A stretch of 64,000 nt of DNA from NCBI GenBank assembly GCA_964370765.1, contig CAYJKW010000003.1, positions 1 to 64,000 of the forward strand. Reading direction: 5' to 3'. Shown here piece after piece: positions 52,245 to 62,170 of the stretch (positions within the stretch are counted from its first letter, which is position 1; the number at the start of each line of letters is the position of its first letter). The notes beneath the pieces are model-generated. The model was given only the letters and a program-made list of their open reading frames with translations, made no database searches and was not told the DNA's origin. The position numbers and the translations under genes are program-made. Source of the DNA: CAYJBH01 sp964370765. GTDB taxonomy: Bacteria; Bacillota; Clostridia; Oscillospirales; Ruminococcaceae.

Positions 52245-52967
52245 ATGAAAAAACGAATTTATGTTCTGGATGAATTTCGTGGTCTATTTATACTACTTAT
52301 GGTCTTATACCACCTGTTATATGACCTTGTGTTTATATTTGGGGTAGACATACCGGTTTACGCCAGCGATATTATGCCGTTACAACCAATTATACCGATA
52401 GGGTTTGCTACGATTGCAGGTATAGGTTGCTTTATGTCAAACAACAACGTTCGACGTGGTCTTTTAGTATTTGGCTGTGGACTACTGGTAAGCATAGTAA
52501 CCTTGTTTTTTATGCCAAATCAGGCGATAATATTTGGTGTGCTATCGATGTTGGGTTTCGGTACGGTGTTTTGCGGGCTAATTAAAAAGCCACTTTTAAA
52601 GATTAATCCTGTTGTAGGAGGTTTAGTAGCCACCCTGCTTTTTGTAATTACCTATAACCTTATATATAACTCACCGGTGCCGGATTTTATAGCATCATCG
52701 CCGTTATACCAAAGCGGGGCTTTGCTTGTAATCGGCTACCCTGCACCCGGCTTTTATTCCTCCGATTACTTTCCTATAATACCGTGGATATTTGCAATTA
52801 TACTAGGCTTTTTTATGGGCAAGGTACTACTTAAAAATCCCCCAAAGTTTATCTATAACAGCTATATAAAACCGCTAGGCTTTATTGGCCGGCATAGCCT
52901 GATTATCTATATGCTACACCAGCCGGTAATCTATGGGGTGCTTTATCTATGGTTTTATCTTAGATAA
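52245..52967 (+). CDS. DUF1624/HGSNAT-like membrane protein
   Basis: 240 aa with about seven membrane helices. The N-terminus VLDEFRGLFILLMVLYHLLYDL is the signature of the heparan-alpha-glucosaminide N-acetyltransferase catalytic family, with the catalytic-type His in LYHLLYD. FIGRHSLIIYMLHQPVIYG near the end is also typical. It may acetylate a surface glycan. The 3' end overlaps the convergent aminopeptidase gene by eight bases. Confidence 0.8.
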   Translation: MKKRIYVLDEFRGLFILLMVLYHLLYDLVFIFGVDIPVYASDIMPLQPIIPIGFATIAGIGCFMSNNNVRRGLLVFGCGLLVSIVTLFFMPNQAIIFGVLSMLGFGTVFCGLIKKPLLKINPVVGGLVATLLFVITYNLIYNSPVPDFIASSPLYQSGALLVIGYPAPGFYSSDYFPIIPWIFAIILGFFMGKVLLKNPPKFIYNSYIKPLGFIGRHSLIIYMLHQPVIYGVLYLWFYLR

Positions 52968-54195
52968 CCCACTCGCCATTCTTAAACAGCTGTACCTCGC
53001 TACCATCCATACGGATTCCTACTATATCCATATCGTTTGTGCCAACCATAACATCCTCGTGGTATAGGCTGTCATTAACGCCTTTTGCAATTAGTTCTTC
53101 CTTTGTCATTTTATCGCCGCCGTCAACGCAGGTTGGATATGCCTTTCCGAATGCGATGTGACAGGCGGCATTTTCATCGTAAAGTGTGTTGTAGTATAAT
53201 AGGCCGCTTTTGCCTACACCGCTATGCTTATCAACAAGTGCAATTTCACCTATTCTACGGCAAAATTCGTCGCCATCAAGTAGCTTTGTTAAAAGCTCTT
53301 CGCCTACTGTTGCGGAATGTTTAACTACCACTCCGTCCTTAAACTCTACACAGATACCATCGATTATATCACCGTTAAAGATATATGGTTTTGTACCGTA
53401 GACAACACCATCTACCCTACTGCGGTGCGGCGCTGTAAAAATTTCCTCGGTGGGTACGTTTGCGATAAAACGGTTACCCTGTGGTGTTACCGAAAGCCCG
53501 CCATCCCATACATGATCGTCTGCCAGGCCTACCGTTAAATCTGTTCCGTTGGGAGCTGTCATCCTAATGCTACTAAAGCGGTAATCGTTTAACTTTTCTC
53601 TGCGTGCAACGGTCTTATCAAGATAGTCGTTCCACTCCCCTACAGGGTCGCCGTTTGCAACGCGGGTACAGGTGAAGATTGCCTCCCACATCTTTTCCTC
53701 GGCTTCCTCGGCGGATAGGTCTGGGAATACCTTTTTGTTCCATGCCTCGTGCGGGACGGTTAGGATTGTCCACTGTACACGGTCGTTCATGGTGTAGTTA
53801 CGAATGTTGGACATTGCAATATTTGTTGCCTTACCGGATGCATCCACCTTATCTAAATCTATACCTTTAAAAAGCTCCGGATTACTACCACCGATGTTAA
53901 GAAGTGCGGCACCGCCTTCACTCTCGATATAATCAAGTGTAGCTCTCTCGATATAGGGCTTAATATCGCTAAGTGTATCAATAGAACAATTTTCCATCTT
54001 TAGGCGTTGAATTTTTTCATCGCTGTACTGCACAACAACCTCACGTGCGCCGGCTTTATAGCCCTCCTCGGCACACATTGCAACAAAATAGCTTGCCTTG
54101 ATGTTTGCCCTTATAAGCAATGTCTGCCCCGGCTTTAATCCGGCAGCTGTTTTTACTGCAAATTCGGCATATTTTTTAAGAAGAACCTTATCCAT
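52960..54195 (-). CDS. Aminopeptidase, M29 family
   Basis: 411 aa leucyl aminopeptidase of the AmpS/PepS/AmpT family. Recognisable are NVPTEEIFTAPHRSRVDGVV (metal ligand Glu), the LVDKHSGVGKSGLLYYNTLYDENAACHIAFG stretch (cited here by its core DENAACHIAFG) and the C-terminal HEDVMVGTNDMDI. It removes N-terminal residues from peptides in the cytosol. It follows thiI by 14 bases. Confidence 0.93.
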   Translation of the reverse strand: MDKVLLKKYAEFAVKTAAGLKPGQTLLIRANIKASYFVAMCAEEGYKAGAREVVVQYSDEKIQRLKMENCSIDTLSDIKPYIERATLDYIESEGGAALLNIGGSNPELFKGIDLDKVDASGKATNIAMSNIRNYTMNDRVQWTILTVPHEAWNKKVFPDLSAEEAEEKMWEAIFTCTRVANGDPVGEWNDYLDKTVARREKLNDYRFSSIRMTAPNGTDLTVGLADDHVWDGGLSVTPQGNRFIANVPTEEIFTAPHRSRVDGVVYGTKPYIFNGDIIDGICVEFKDGVVVKHSATVGEELLTKLLDGDEFCRRIGEIALVDKHSGVGKSGLLYYNTLYDENAACHIAFGKAYPTCVDGGDKMTKEELIAKGVNDSLYHEDVMVGTNDMDIVGIRMDGSEVQLFKNGEWVI

Positions 54196-54209
54196 TGTAT
54201 ATTCCTTTC

Positions 54210-55388
54210 CTATCTTACCAAACTACGAACGGCTGCCAGTGCAACCTGCTGTTCAAGTTCGTTTAAATTCTCTATCGCTGCCTCTGCCTCTAAAACCTCA
54301 TCTATCTCAGGTTTTGTCTTTGGATGTGGAGGTGTAAATATTGTACAGCAATCCTCATACGGTTCTATCGATGTTTCGAAGGTTCCTATATTTTGTGCTA
54401 TCGCTGTTATCTCCACCTTATCGTGGCAGATAAGTGGACGAAGAATAAGCATATCGGTTGCGGCATCACTACAGCAAAGCCCCTTTAAAGTCTGGCTTGC
54501 AACCTGTGCTAAGCTCTCCCCTGTGATCAGTGCATCACACTGCTCTCGTTTTGCAATGTAGTCGGCTATTCTTACCATGCTACGACGCATTATTATGGTG
54601 TGCAACTCCTGTGGGGCACTACGACGAAGCTCCTCCCCTATAGGGGTGAAAAGTGCTGTATAAAGCGGCATCGGGCCGGAATGGCCTGCCACAAGTTCTG
54701 CAAGGCGCTCCACCTTTTTTTGTGCCCTTGCCGAGGTGTAGGGTGGGCTGGAAAAATGAACAGAGCAAAGTGCAAGTCCACGCTTAGCAGCAAGATATGC
54801 CGCAACAGGCGAATCGATACCGCCTGATAACAGAACCATTGCCCTACCGCTAGTGCCTACCGGCATACCACCCGCGGCTGCTTTTTTACCGCTGTGTAGA
54901 TAGGCAAGACCGTCACGAATCTCCACAAATACAACGACTTCAGGTTTTTTTACATCCACCGTAAGGTTAGAAAAGTTATCAAGAATAACCCCGCCCAGCT
55001 CGGCACATATTTCCGGTGATTTTAGGGCGAAGTCTTTATCGGCACGTTTTGCCATGACCTTAAAGGTTTTGGCACCGCTAAGCTCGGCGTTAAAAAGTGT
55101 AGGGACCTCTTTACATATTAGCTCAAAATCCCTTGGCAGGATATAGGCACACGATACTGATGAAAGTCCAAATGTACCTTTTACAATCTCGGTTGCAGCA
55201 GCCATATCCACATCGGACTTAGGCGATATAAAAAAGGTGGATTGGGATATATTTACACTAAATTCGCCAAGTGATGCCAGTCTTCTTTTAAGGTTTTTGG
55301 CGATGGCTGATTCAAAGGTGCGACGATTAAGCCCTTTTAGGGCAACCTCACCTTCGTATCCCATTATTATCTGCTTATACTGTGACAT
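54210..55388 (-). CDS. thiI: tRNA 4-thiouridine sulfurtransferase ThiI
   Basis: 392 aa. NFLD-THUMP N-terminal region (GYEGEVALKGLNRRTFE), then a PP-loop ATPase domain (LLSGGIDSPVAAYL, about 186-199). There is no C-terminal rhodanese domain, as usual in Firmicutes, so a separate sulfur donor (a NifS-like desulfurase) is needed. The ATG at 55388 lies two bases after the secA stop, which discards an earlier in-frame start inside secA. Confidence 0.93.
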   Translation of the reverse strand: MSQYKQIIMGYEGEVALKGLNRRTFESAIAKNLKRRLASLGEFSVNISQSTFFISPKSDVDMAAATEIVKGTFGLSSVSCAYILPRDFELICKEVPTLFNAELSGAKTFKVMAKRADKDFALKSPEICAELGGVILDNFSNLTVDVKKPEVVVFVEIRDGLAYLHSGKKAAAGGMPVGTSGRAMVLLSGGIDSPVAAYLAAKRGLALCSVHFSSPPYTSARAQKKVERLAELVAGHSGPMPLYTALFTPIGEELRRSAPQELHTIIMRRSMVRIADYIAKREQCDALITGESLAQVASQTLKGLCCSDAATDMLILRPLICHDKVEITAIAQNIGTFETSIEPYEDCCTIFTPPHPKTKPEIDEVLEAEAAIENLNELEQQVALAAVRSLVR

Positions 55389-55390
55389 TA

Positions 55391-58144
55391 TTATAACGCT
55401 CCGTCCTTTTGGGCACAACACTTTTTATATTTTTTTCCGCTTCCACATGGGCAGGGGTCGTTACGTCCAACCTTTGGAGCGGTTCGTCTGTCCGGCTGTT
55501 TTATGGCAGCAGCTGCATCGCCGGCACCCGACTCGCCGGTAACCTTGGCTACCTGCTGGCGTACTATCGGTTGATTTTGTACTAATTTTGCGGTAAGAAC
55601 TATTCTTGCCGTCTCCTCCTTGATGGTCTGCACCATATCGTCAAACATGTCAAAGCCCTCAAGACGATATTCGATAACAGGATTGCGCTGTGCATAGCTT
55701 CTTAGATGTATACCTCTGCGTAGCTCATCCATTGCATCGATATGATCCATCCAGCGTACATCTACGGTTTTAAGCAGTACATACCGCTCAAACTCCCGCA
55801 TATTCTTCTCGCCCAGCAGCTCAAGACGCTTATCATAAATTTTGTTTGCACGCTCTAACAAAAGCTCGGTTATATTCTGCTGCTCTAGCTCCTCCAGCTC
55901 CTCTACCGAGTAGTGGAAATCATTCTCTGCTGTAAGCCAACCAAGGTAGTGGCTACGAAGCTCGGTAAAGTTCCAGTCGTCCTTTGTCTCGCCGGTAAGG
56001 TTTTTTAATACCTGTGATTCGACGCTTTCCTTTATCATGGTTTTGATGTTTTCGCTTATATCCTGTCCATCCAAAACCTTGCCACGCTGGCCATAGATAA
56101 TTTCACGTTGGCTGTTCATAACATCATCATAATCAAGCACGGTTTTACGTGCCGAAAAGTTACGTGCCTCTAACTTTTTCTGGCTACCCTCGATAGTGTT
56201 TGTAACCATACGATTTTCTATAGGCGTGTCCTCGTCCACTCCAAGGGTTGTCATTATTCCCTGCACCCTTTCGCCGCCGAATAACCTCATAAGGTCATCC
56301 TCAAGCGAGATAAAGAATCTGGTTTCGCCAACATCACCTTGGCGTCCGCTTCGACCCCTTAGCTGATTGTCGATACGACGGCTCTCATGTCGCTCGGTAC
56401 CGATAATAAACAGGCCACCGGCCTCCTTGACCTTCTCGGCCTCGGATGCTACATCACCCTTGTGTTTGGACGAAAACTCCTCGAATGCATCACGTGCTGC
56501 AAGAATTTCCTCGTCCTGCGTCTCTCCATGGCCTGTACACTCCACAATCTGTTCCGGAGTAAAGCCCTTTTTGTGCATCTCGTCCTTTGCCATAAACTCA
56601 ACGTTACCGCCAAGTAGAATATCGGTACCACGTCCGGCCATGTTGGTGGCAATTGTTACCGCGCCAAATTTACCGGCCTGTGCGACTATGGATGCCTCCT
56701 GCTCATGAAACTTTGCATTAAGAACGTTGTGCTTAATGCCCTTGCGCTTTAGCATAGAGGATATCATCTCGCTTCGGTCGATAGTTATTGTACCAACCAG
56801 TACAGGTTGACCCTTTTCGTGGCACTGCACAACCTGATCTACCACGGCACGGAACTTGCCGGCCTCGGTTTTATATACGCTATCCTCGTTATCTTTACGG
56901 CAGTTTGGACGGTTAGAGGGGATCTCCACAACCTCCAATCCGTATATATCTAAAAATTCCGATGCCTCGGTTTTAGCGGTACCGGTCATACCGGATAGGC
57001 CGGAGTACATTCTAAAGTAGTTTTGGAATGTAATGGTTGCAAGTGTTTTATTTTCCCTTGCTATATTTACATTTTCTTTAGCCTCGATTGCCTGATGTAG
57101 GCCGGCACTGTAGCGCCTACCCAACATCATACGGCCTGTAAATTCATCAACAATTACAACCTCGCCGTCCTTAACGATGTAGTCTACATCCCTTTTCATA
57201 ACGCCGTAGGCACGAATTGCCTGATTAATATGATGCATAAGCTCGGCATTATCCCCCTCGGCAAGGTTCTCTACCGAGAAGAAACGTTCCGCCTTTTCTA
57301 TACCCCTTTTGGTAAGGCTTACAGTTTTGTGTTTTTCGTCTATGATATAGTCGGAATCAACGGTATCGTCATGCTCTTCCTTGCTATCCATCTCCACCAT
57401 GCGGTGGGATTTAAGGGTTTTTGCAAAGCTGTTTACCAGCTTATACATATCGCTGGATTTATCGCCGGCGCCGGATATAATAAGCGGTGTTCTTGCCTCA
57501 TCAACAAGGATGCTATCAACCTCGTCAACGATAGCAAAATGGTGGCCACGTTGCACGCGGTTCTCTTTATAGGTTACCATGTTATCACGAAGATAATCGA
57601 AACCAAGCTCGTTATTAGTTCCATAGGTAATATCACAGTTGTATGCTGCACGGCGCTCATCGTTTGTCATGCCATGGGTAATAACACCTACCGTAAGGCC
57701 TAAATAACGGTAAAGTTTACCCATCCATTCACTATCACGCTTTGCAAGATAATCATTAACGGTAACAACATGCACCCCCTTGCCCTCTAAGGCGTTAAGG
57801 TAGGCGGCAAGCGTTGCAACCAGGGTTTTACCCTCACCTGTCTTCATCTCGGCTATGCGACGCTGTGTAAGCACAACACCACCGACAATCTGTACATCAA
57901 AATGGCGCATAAAAAGAACACGAGATGATGCTTCACGGCATACCGCAAAGGCCTCGGCCATTATCTGCTGTAATGTTTCACCATCGGATATTCTTTTCTT
58001 AAAAAGCTCAGTTTGTTGTGCCAACTCATTTGAAGACATGGCTTTATATTTATCCTCTAACGAGGCAACCTCGCGAACAATCGGATCTATTTTTTTTAAC
58101 TCTTTTTTTGAAAAATCACCAAATATTTTATCCAGTAACGACAC
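55391..58144 (-). CDS. secA: Preprotein translocase ATPase SecA
   Basis: 917 aa, full length. RIAEMKTGEGKTLVATL (Walker A about 101-107), the VDEVDSILVDEARTPL DEAD-type motif (core DEVDSILVDEARTPL), the second NBD with NMAGRGTDILLGG, and a C-terminal zinc motif (GRNDPCPCGSGKKYKKCC) that binds SecB or the membrane. It begins with GTG; AAAGG lies upstream. Promoter and gap to the transporter on the other side are listed separately. Confidence 0.97.
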   Translation of the reverse strand: MSLLDKIFGDFSKKELKKIDPIVREVASLEDKYKAMSSNELAQQTELFKKRISDGETLQQIMAEAFAVCREASSRVLFMRHFDVQIVGGVVLTQRRIAEMKTGEGKTLVATLAAYLNALEGKGVHVVTVNDYLAKRDSEWMGKLYRYLGLTVGVITHGMTNDERRAAYNCDITYGTNNELGFDYLRDNMVTYKENRVQRGHHFAIVDEVDSILVDEARTPLIISGAGDKSSDMYKLVNSFAKTLKSHRMVEMDSKEEHDDTVDSDYIIDEKHKTVSLTKRGIEKAERFFSVENLAEGDNAELMHHINQAIRAYGVMKRDVDYIVKDGEVVIVDEFTGRMMLGRRYSAGLHQAIEAKENVNIARENKTLATITFQNYFRMYSGLSGMTGTAKTEASEFLDIYGLEVVEIPSNRPNCRKDNEDSVYKTEAGKFRAVVDQVVQCHEKGQPVLVGTITIDRSEMISSMLKRKGIKHNVLNAKFHEQEASIVAQAGKFGAVTIATNMAGRGTDILLGGNVEFMAKDEMHKKGFTPEQIVECTGHGETQDEEILAARDAFEEFSSKHKGDVASEAEKVKEAGGLFIIGTERHESRRIDNQLRGRSGRQGDVGETRFFISLEDDLMRLFGGERVQGIMTTLGVDEDTPIENRMVTNTIEGSQKKLEARNFSARKTVLDYDDVMNSQREIIYGQRGKVLDGQDISENIKTMIKESVESQVLKNLTGETKDDWNFTELRSHYLGWLTAENDFHYSVEELEELEQQNITELLLERANKIYDKRLELLGEKNMREFERYVLLKTVDVRWMDHIDAMDELRRGIHLRSYAQRNPVIEYRLEGFDMFDDMVQTIKEETARIVLTAKLVQNQPIVRQQVAKVTGESGAGDAAAAIKQPDRRTAPKVGRNDPCPCGSGKKYKKCCAQKDGAL

Positions 58145-58184
58145 TGCTTAACCTTTCTTAAATACAATTAGCCTATTATATTTA

Positions 58185-58213
58185 AGTATACCTTTTTTGA
58201 AAGCTTTTGTCAA
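58185..58213 (-). promoter_or_regulatory. Promoter for the secA-thiI-aminopeptidase operon
   Basis: On the minus strand TTGACA (58208-58213), 17-base spacer, TATACT (58185-58190). Confidence 0.82.
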
Positions 58214-58242
58214 TAAAAACACCCTGTCCGTTTTAGTATATG

Positions 58243-58302
58243 CAGACTGTGGTTAATATAATATTAAAGTTATCCGATGCAAGGGTGCTCTCACAGCGGC
58301 TG
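58243..58302. other. Paired segment between secA and EamA promoters
   Basis: CAG (58243-58245) and CTGTG (58247-58251) can pair with CACAG (58292-58296) and CTG (58300-58302). The enclosed stretch holds a perfect TTAATAT-A-ATATTAA palindrome (58253-58267). It may be a structured RNA or a protein site, or chance in A/T-rich DNA. Confidence 0.3.
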
Positions 58303-58342
58303 TAAAATATTTATAATAAGGATTTTGTTAGGGGCGTTTTCC

Positions 58343-58371
58343 TTGACTAAAAAGCTATACTGTATTAATAT
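58343..58371 (+). promoter_or_regulatory. Promoter for the EamA transporter gene
   Basis: TTGACT (58343-58348), 17-base spacer, TAATAT (58366-58371), 30 bases before the ATG. Confidence 0.78.
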
Positions 58372-58400
58372 TATAAAGTATATATTTATAAGAGAAGATA

Positions 58401-59297
58401 ATGAATAACGTTAAAAAGGGTATATTTTTTATAATTTTAAGCGCCTTAAGCTTTGCAACGATGAGCCTTTTTATCCAGCTGTCGGGCGATGTTCCCTTTA
58501 TGCAAAAGGCACTTTTTCGCAACATTGTGTCCCTTGCCTTCTCATACTGGATGATAATGCGTAGCGGCAAGGATTTTTCGTTTAAAAGGTGCAATCTTAA
58601 ATTCTTTTTGCTTAGATCGATGTTTGGGGTAATAGGAATACTGCTAAATTTTTACGCTATAGAAAACCTAACACTGGCCGATGCAGCATCGGTTGCGAAG
58701 TTATCACCCTTTTTTGTAATATTGTTCTCCTTTTTTATACTAAAGGAAAGGATAAAGATTTGGCAGTTTGTAAGTATTGTGGTTGCTTTTTTAGGAAGCA
58801 TATTTATAATTAACCCCAATATTATTACATCAATATTTACCGATGCAATTTTTGATATAGGGCTAACGTCTATTCCGGCAGTTGCAGGGGTAATAAGTGC
58901 TATGACTGCAGGTTTTGCCTATACTATGATACGTAGGCTTTCCATAGGTGGGGAAAGGGGTGCGTTTATTGTGTTTTTCTTTTCTGCGTTTTCAACTATT
59001 GTCTGCCTACCCTTTGCAATTATTAGCTTTGAGCCGATTACCTTTATACAATTAATATACCTGTTATCGGCAGGGGTATGTGCAAGTTTTGGACAGTTTT
59101 CGTTAACTATTGCATATAGCAATGCTGCGGGTAAGGATATATCGGTTTATGACTATACACAGATAATTTTTGCGGCAATATATAGCTTTATACTTTTTGG
59201 TCAATTCCCTACAGGTTATAGCTTAATAGGTTATGCTGTGATTATATCGGTTGCAATATTTATATATTTCAAAGAAAAAAGCCAGGCTAAGGTTTAG
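58401..59297 (+). CDS. EamA-family (DMT) transporter
   Basis: 298 aa with about ten membrane helices arranged as two EamA repeats (GIFFIILSALSFATMSLFIQ; VAGVISAMTAGFAYTMIRRL). The drug/metabolite transporter family exports amino acids or other metabolites; the substrate cannot be told. Its stop overlaps the stop of the convergent ParB-like gene by four bases. Confidence 0.9.
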   Translation: MNNVKKGIFFIILSALSFATMSLFIQLSGDVPFMQKALFRNIVSLAFSYWMIMRSGKDFSFKRCNLKFFLLRSMFGVIGILLNFYAIENLTLADAASVAKLSPFFVILFSFFILKERIKIWQFVSIVVAFLGSIFIINPNIITSIFTDAIFDIGLTSIPAVAGVISAMTAGFAYTMIRRLSIGGERGAFIVFFFSAFSTIVCLPFAIISFEPITFIQLIYLLSAGVCASFGQFSLTIAYSNAAGKDISVYDYTQIIFAAIYSFILFGQFPTGYSLIGYAVIISVAIFIYFKEKSQAKV

Positions 59298-60130
59298 CCC
59301 GGACTTTGTGGTACATCCCTTAATGGGATTTTTACCCTATATTCTATAAAATTTTCGTCCTGTGTTTTGATTGCCTCCGCCGGTATTCCGCTGTTTTTCA
59401 TTATGTCTACAGCTCGATTTATTGTATTTATAAACAGCCTCACATCCCTAACCACCGGAACAGACTTCTTTTTTTGAAGTACCGGTGTTGCAAGATATTT
59501 TTCTACCAGACGCTCACTCTCCTTAACGTTCAGTTTTTTTGATATCACCGTTTTTAAGAATGCTGTCTGGGTTTCCTCCCCATTAAGGCGTAGCATCGCC
59601 CTTGCATGGCGCTCGCTTAATCTATTATCTATGCACAGTGTTAGCTGCTCTCTTGTTAGGCTTAACAACCGCAACTTGTTTGCAAGTGCGCCCTGTGTCA
59701 TATGTAACCTGTCCGCCGCCTGCTGTTGGGTGTATCCAAATATTTCCATAAACTGACGTATTGCCGCTGCCTGCTCGAATGCGGTTAGCTCACTTCGCAT
59801 ACTATTTTCAATATATGCAAGTACAGCAAGATCATCTTTTTCTATGTCGTAAAGTATTGCCGATATTTTTTGTAGCCCGGCAAGCTTACATGCACGCAAT
59901 CGCCTTTCACCAGCTATAAGGTTATACTCGAAACCGCTTTTTACAACACTTACAGGTTGTAAAAGGCCATTTTGCCGTATACTTTGGGCAAGGTTTGCAA
60001 GCTCATCCTCGTCAAAGTTTTCTCTTGCCTGAAAAGGGGATGCTTTGATTCTTGATATAGGTAGCTGCATTATCTCGCTTTTAAACTTTATACCTACATC
60101 GGTATATTCCTTTGTTTTTATTCCAAACAT
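59294..60130 (-). CDS. ParB/Noc-family chromosome partition protein
   Basis: 278 aa. ParB-N domain (LPISRIKASPFQARENFD; YNLIAGERRLRACKLAG, the CTP-binding GERR box) and a helix-turn-helix (YTQQQAADRLHMTQGALANKLRLL). The C-terminal dimerisation region is present. Size and sequence fit Noc or ParB; the flanking genes (no parA, rsmG or mnm genes here) do not decide. AAAGGAGC lies ten bases before the ATG. Promoter -10 TATAAT is at 60172-60177 on the minus strand. Confidence 0.88.
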   Translation of the reverse strand: MFGIKTKEYTDVGIKFKSEIMQLPISRIKASPFQARENFDEDELANLAQSIRQNGLLQPVSVVKSGFEYNLIAGERRLRACKLAGLQKISAILYDIEKDDLAVLAYIENSMRSELTAFEQAAAIRQFMEIFGYTQQQAADRLHMTQGALANKLRLLSLTREQLTLCIDNRLSERHARAMLRLNGEETQTAFLKTVISKKLNVKESERLVEKYLATPVLQKKKSVPVVRDVRLFINTINRAVDIMKNSGIPAEAIKTQDENFIEYRVKIPLRDVPQSPG

Positions 60131-60171
60131 TTAACATCAGCTCCTTTAAAACTAAAAGTTGTTCTGATGTC

Positions 60172-60215
60172 ATTATACTACGAATTGGTAAATATTACCA
60201 GTCGATATTATCGAC
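60172..60215 (-). promoter_or_regulatory. Promoter of the ParB/Noc gene with twin palindromes
   Basis: The -10 box TATAAT (60172-60177, minus) has a poor -35 (TGGTAA, 60195-60200). That hexamer is one arm of a perfect palindrome TGGTAA-ATA-TTACCA (60186-60200), immediately followed by a second one, GTCGATA-T-TATCGAC (60201-60215). A weak -35 covered by palindromes suggests a regulated promoter. Confidence 0.5.
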
Positions 60216-60257
60216 AAATTCCTATGCGTTGTTCTAATATGTACAGTTAAATATGCG

Positions 60258-62153
60258 CTATTGCCTATTTTCGTAGCTTAGCAGATATTCCTCACCAAAT
60301 AACAAGTCGTATTGCAAAATAGATTGGTTATATAATAGCTTCTCTTGTTCTGGACCGGTCTCGATAGTGTAGCTACCGTCCGGATAAAACATTACACCCT
60401 TGCTACTTGCGGTATAATCTTTTTGTTGTTCATTTAGATATTCAAAATATAGCGGCATGTCAAGGTCATATATTTCCAGCATCTTTGGAGCTAAATTATA
60501 GGTCGAAAGTACACCAAGATCCTGTGCTGTATTTTCTGTATTGCTCCAGATAAGAAGTGGAAGTTTGTACATATTGGGATTAGCGGTATCCCCCTGGTCA
60601 ATGTAGCCGGTGTCCTCATATATTCCATAGCCGTCCGACATAGGGTTTAGATGGTCACCCCAAAAAACTACTATCGTAGGGCGATCGACAGTTGATAGAT
60701 AATCAGTTAGATAACCAAGTGCACTATCCATCTCATATATACCGGTGGCACAATCCTCTACCTGTTCTATTATTTCCTCGCTTAGTCCGGCGCTGTTATC
60801 GATAATCTGCACCATATCCTCTGCCGGGTAGGCGGTAGGATAATAGGTAGTATGGTTTTGCATGGTAACGGCATGTATAAATACCGATGTATCCTCGCTT
60901 GTACGTGCCTGTTGTTCTTCAATTATACGATCCACCATCGCCATATCGGATATAAAGCCACGCCTTCTATGCGCATCCTGCATCTGTTCTTCTGAAATAA
61001 ATGTATCTATGCCAAGGCGAGGGTACACAACATCCCTATTCCAAAAGCGACTTCCATAACCATGTATTGCAAGCGTATCATAGCCCTTATCCTTTAAAAA
61101 CCATGCAATCGATGATTTATCGGAATTAATATATTGCTGATATGGCTTGCTTCCGGCTGGAAGATATTCCATGGAAAATCCTGTAAGTGCCTCAAACTCA
61201 ACATCACAGGTGCCACCGCCATAGCTTGGTGAGTATGCCCAACCGCTTGCAGCATCCTGTGCTAATCGATTAAAGTTTGACATAAGTTCACGGTCATAGG
61301 TAATTCCCGGTAGCTCCTCCATGTCCCAAAAACCTTCTGCCATTAAAAATATGATATCGGGATTTGTGCTATCTGTAGCTGTAGTCGGTGTGATATCATT
61401 AACAATATCAACGACAGCTTGTTCGGTATAACCGTTGGGTTTTTCTATCCTAAGTAGCTGCATATTTGTTAAAAAGCCGGATAGTGCACCGTTATAGCGG
61501 TAGTACCGGTCCTGCATCCACATATCTTCATCTATACCTATTTTTTTTGTCATCTCGGAGTCAAGAAATACAAAAAACAGCATAAACAAAGTAGCCAATA
61601 AAGCAGCCGTGCCGGCTGCAATTGTGGCTATATTATGAGATTTACCGCCCGGCACAGCTATAAAATAGCCGGCAACCGATAAAGCAATAAATATTATTAG
61701 GGTTATTACCATGGTAGGCTGAATTGTAAGATCAATCTCAGACGAGATTCTTGTAAATTCTCCCAACTGTAAAAGATCCCATGGTAAAAGGGGCTCGTTT
61801 CGGTAGCTTAGCTTAAAAAAGGTTGCTGTGCCAAGTAAATTACCTATTAATCCAATAACAACAATTCCAAATGTGTGCTTTTTTGTCAATACAACTATTG
61901 CTATATATAAAAAAAGTAAAATTAGATAGCTTGCAAGAAAGCTTAAAAAATTAAACTTTAGCGCAAGCATAAACCCTAAATCGGATTCGTGTGGGCCCAG
62001 CGTGCCCCTTGCAATCCACTCGGTCGTTACTATAGTAAGTGCCGGAACAATAATGCAAAAAAGTATATTTAAACAGATATTTAATGCAAACGTATGTGTG
62101 GAGGGTTTTTTGGGAATGTTGTTTTTTTTATGATTGTATGTGTTTTCACCCAT
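60258..62153 (-). CDS. LTA-synthase-family phosphoglycerol transferase (sulfatase fold)
   Basis: 631 aa. Five N-terminal membrane helices (about 22-200), then an extracellular alkaline-phosphatase-like domain. The nucleophile Thr is in SYGGGTCDVEFEALTG (about T315), the first metal-site Glu is in FLMAEGFWDM, and FWGDHLNP carries the Asp-His metal ligands. Members polymerise glycerol phosphate on lipoteichoic acid or decorate other glycans. AGGAGA lies 11 bases before the ATG. Confidence 0.9.
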   Translation of the reverse strand: MGENTYNHKKNNIPKKPSTHTFALNICLNILFCIIVPALTIVTTEWIARGTLGPHESDLGFMLALKFNFLSFLASYLILLFLYIAIVVLTKKHTFGIVVIGLIGNLLGTATFFKLSYRNEPLLPWDLLQLGEFTRISSEIDLTIQPTMVITLIIFIALSVAGYFIAVPGGKSHNIATIAAGTAALLATLFMLFFVFLDSEMTKKIGIDEDMWMQDRYYRYNGALSGFLTNMQLLRIEKPNGYTEQAVVDIVNDITPTTATDSTNPDIIFLMAEGFWDMEELPGITYDRELMSNFNRLAQDAASGWAYSPSYGGGTCDVEFEALTGFSMEYLPAGSKPYQQYINSDKSSIAWFLKDKGYDTLAIHGYGSRFWNRDVVYPRLGIDTFISEEQMQDAHRRRGFISDMAMVDRIIEEQQARTSEDTSVFIHAVTMQNHTTYYPTAYPAEDMVQIIDNSAGLSEEIIEQVEDCATGIYEMDSALGYLTDYLSTVDRPTIVVFWGDHLNPMSDGYGIYEDTGYIDQGDTANPNMYKLPLLIWSNTENTAQDLGVLSTYNLAPKMLEIYDLDMPLYFEYLNEQQKDYTASSKGVMFYPDGSYTIETGPEQEKLLYNQSILQYDLLFGEEYLLSYENRQ

Positions 62154-62170
62154 ATTTAAGACAGTCTCCT

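Noticed and set aside
60258..62153. Assignment as an arylsulfatase
   Set aside because: The N-terminal five-helix region and Thr nucleophile context are those of LTA-synthase-like phosphoglycerol transferases; no Cys/Ser formylglycine motif.
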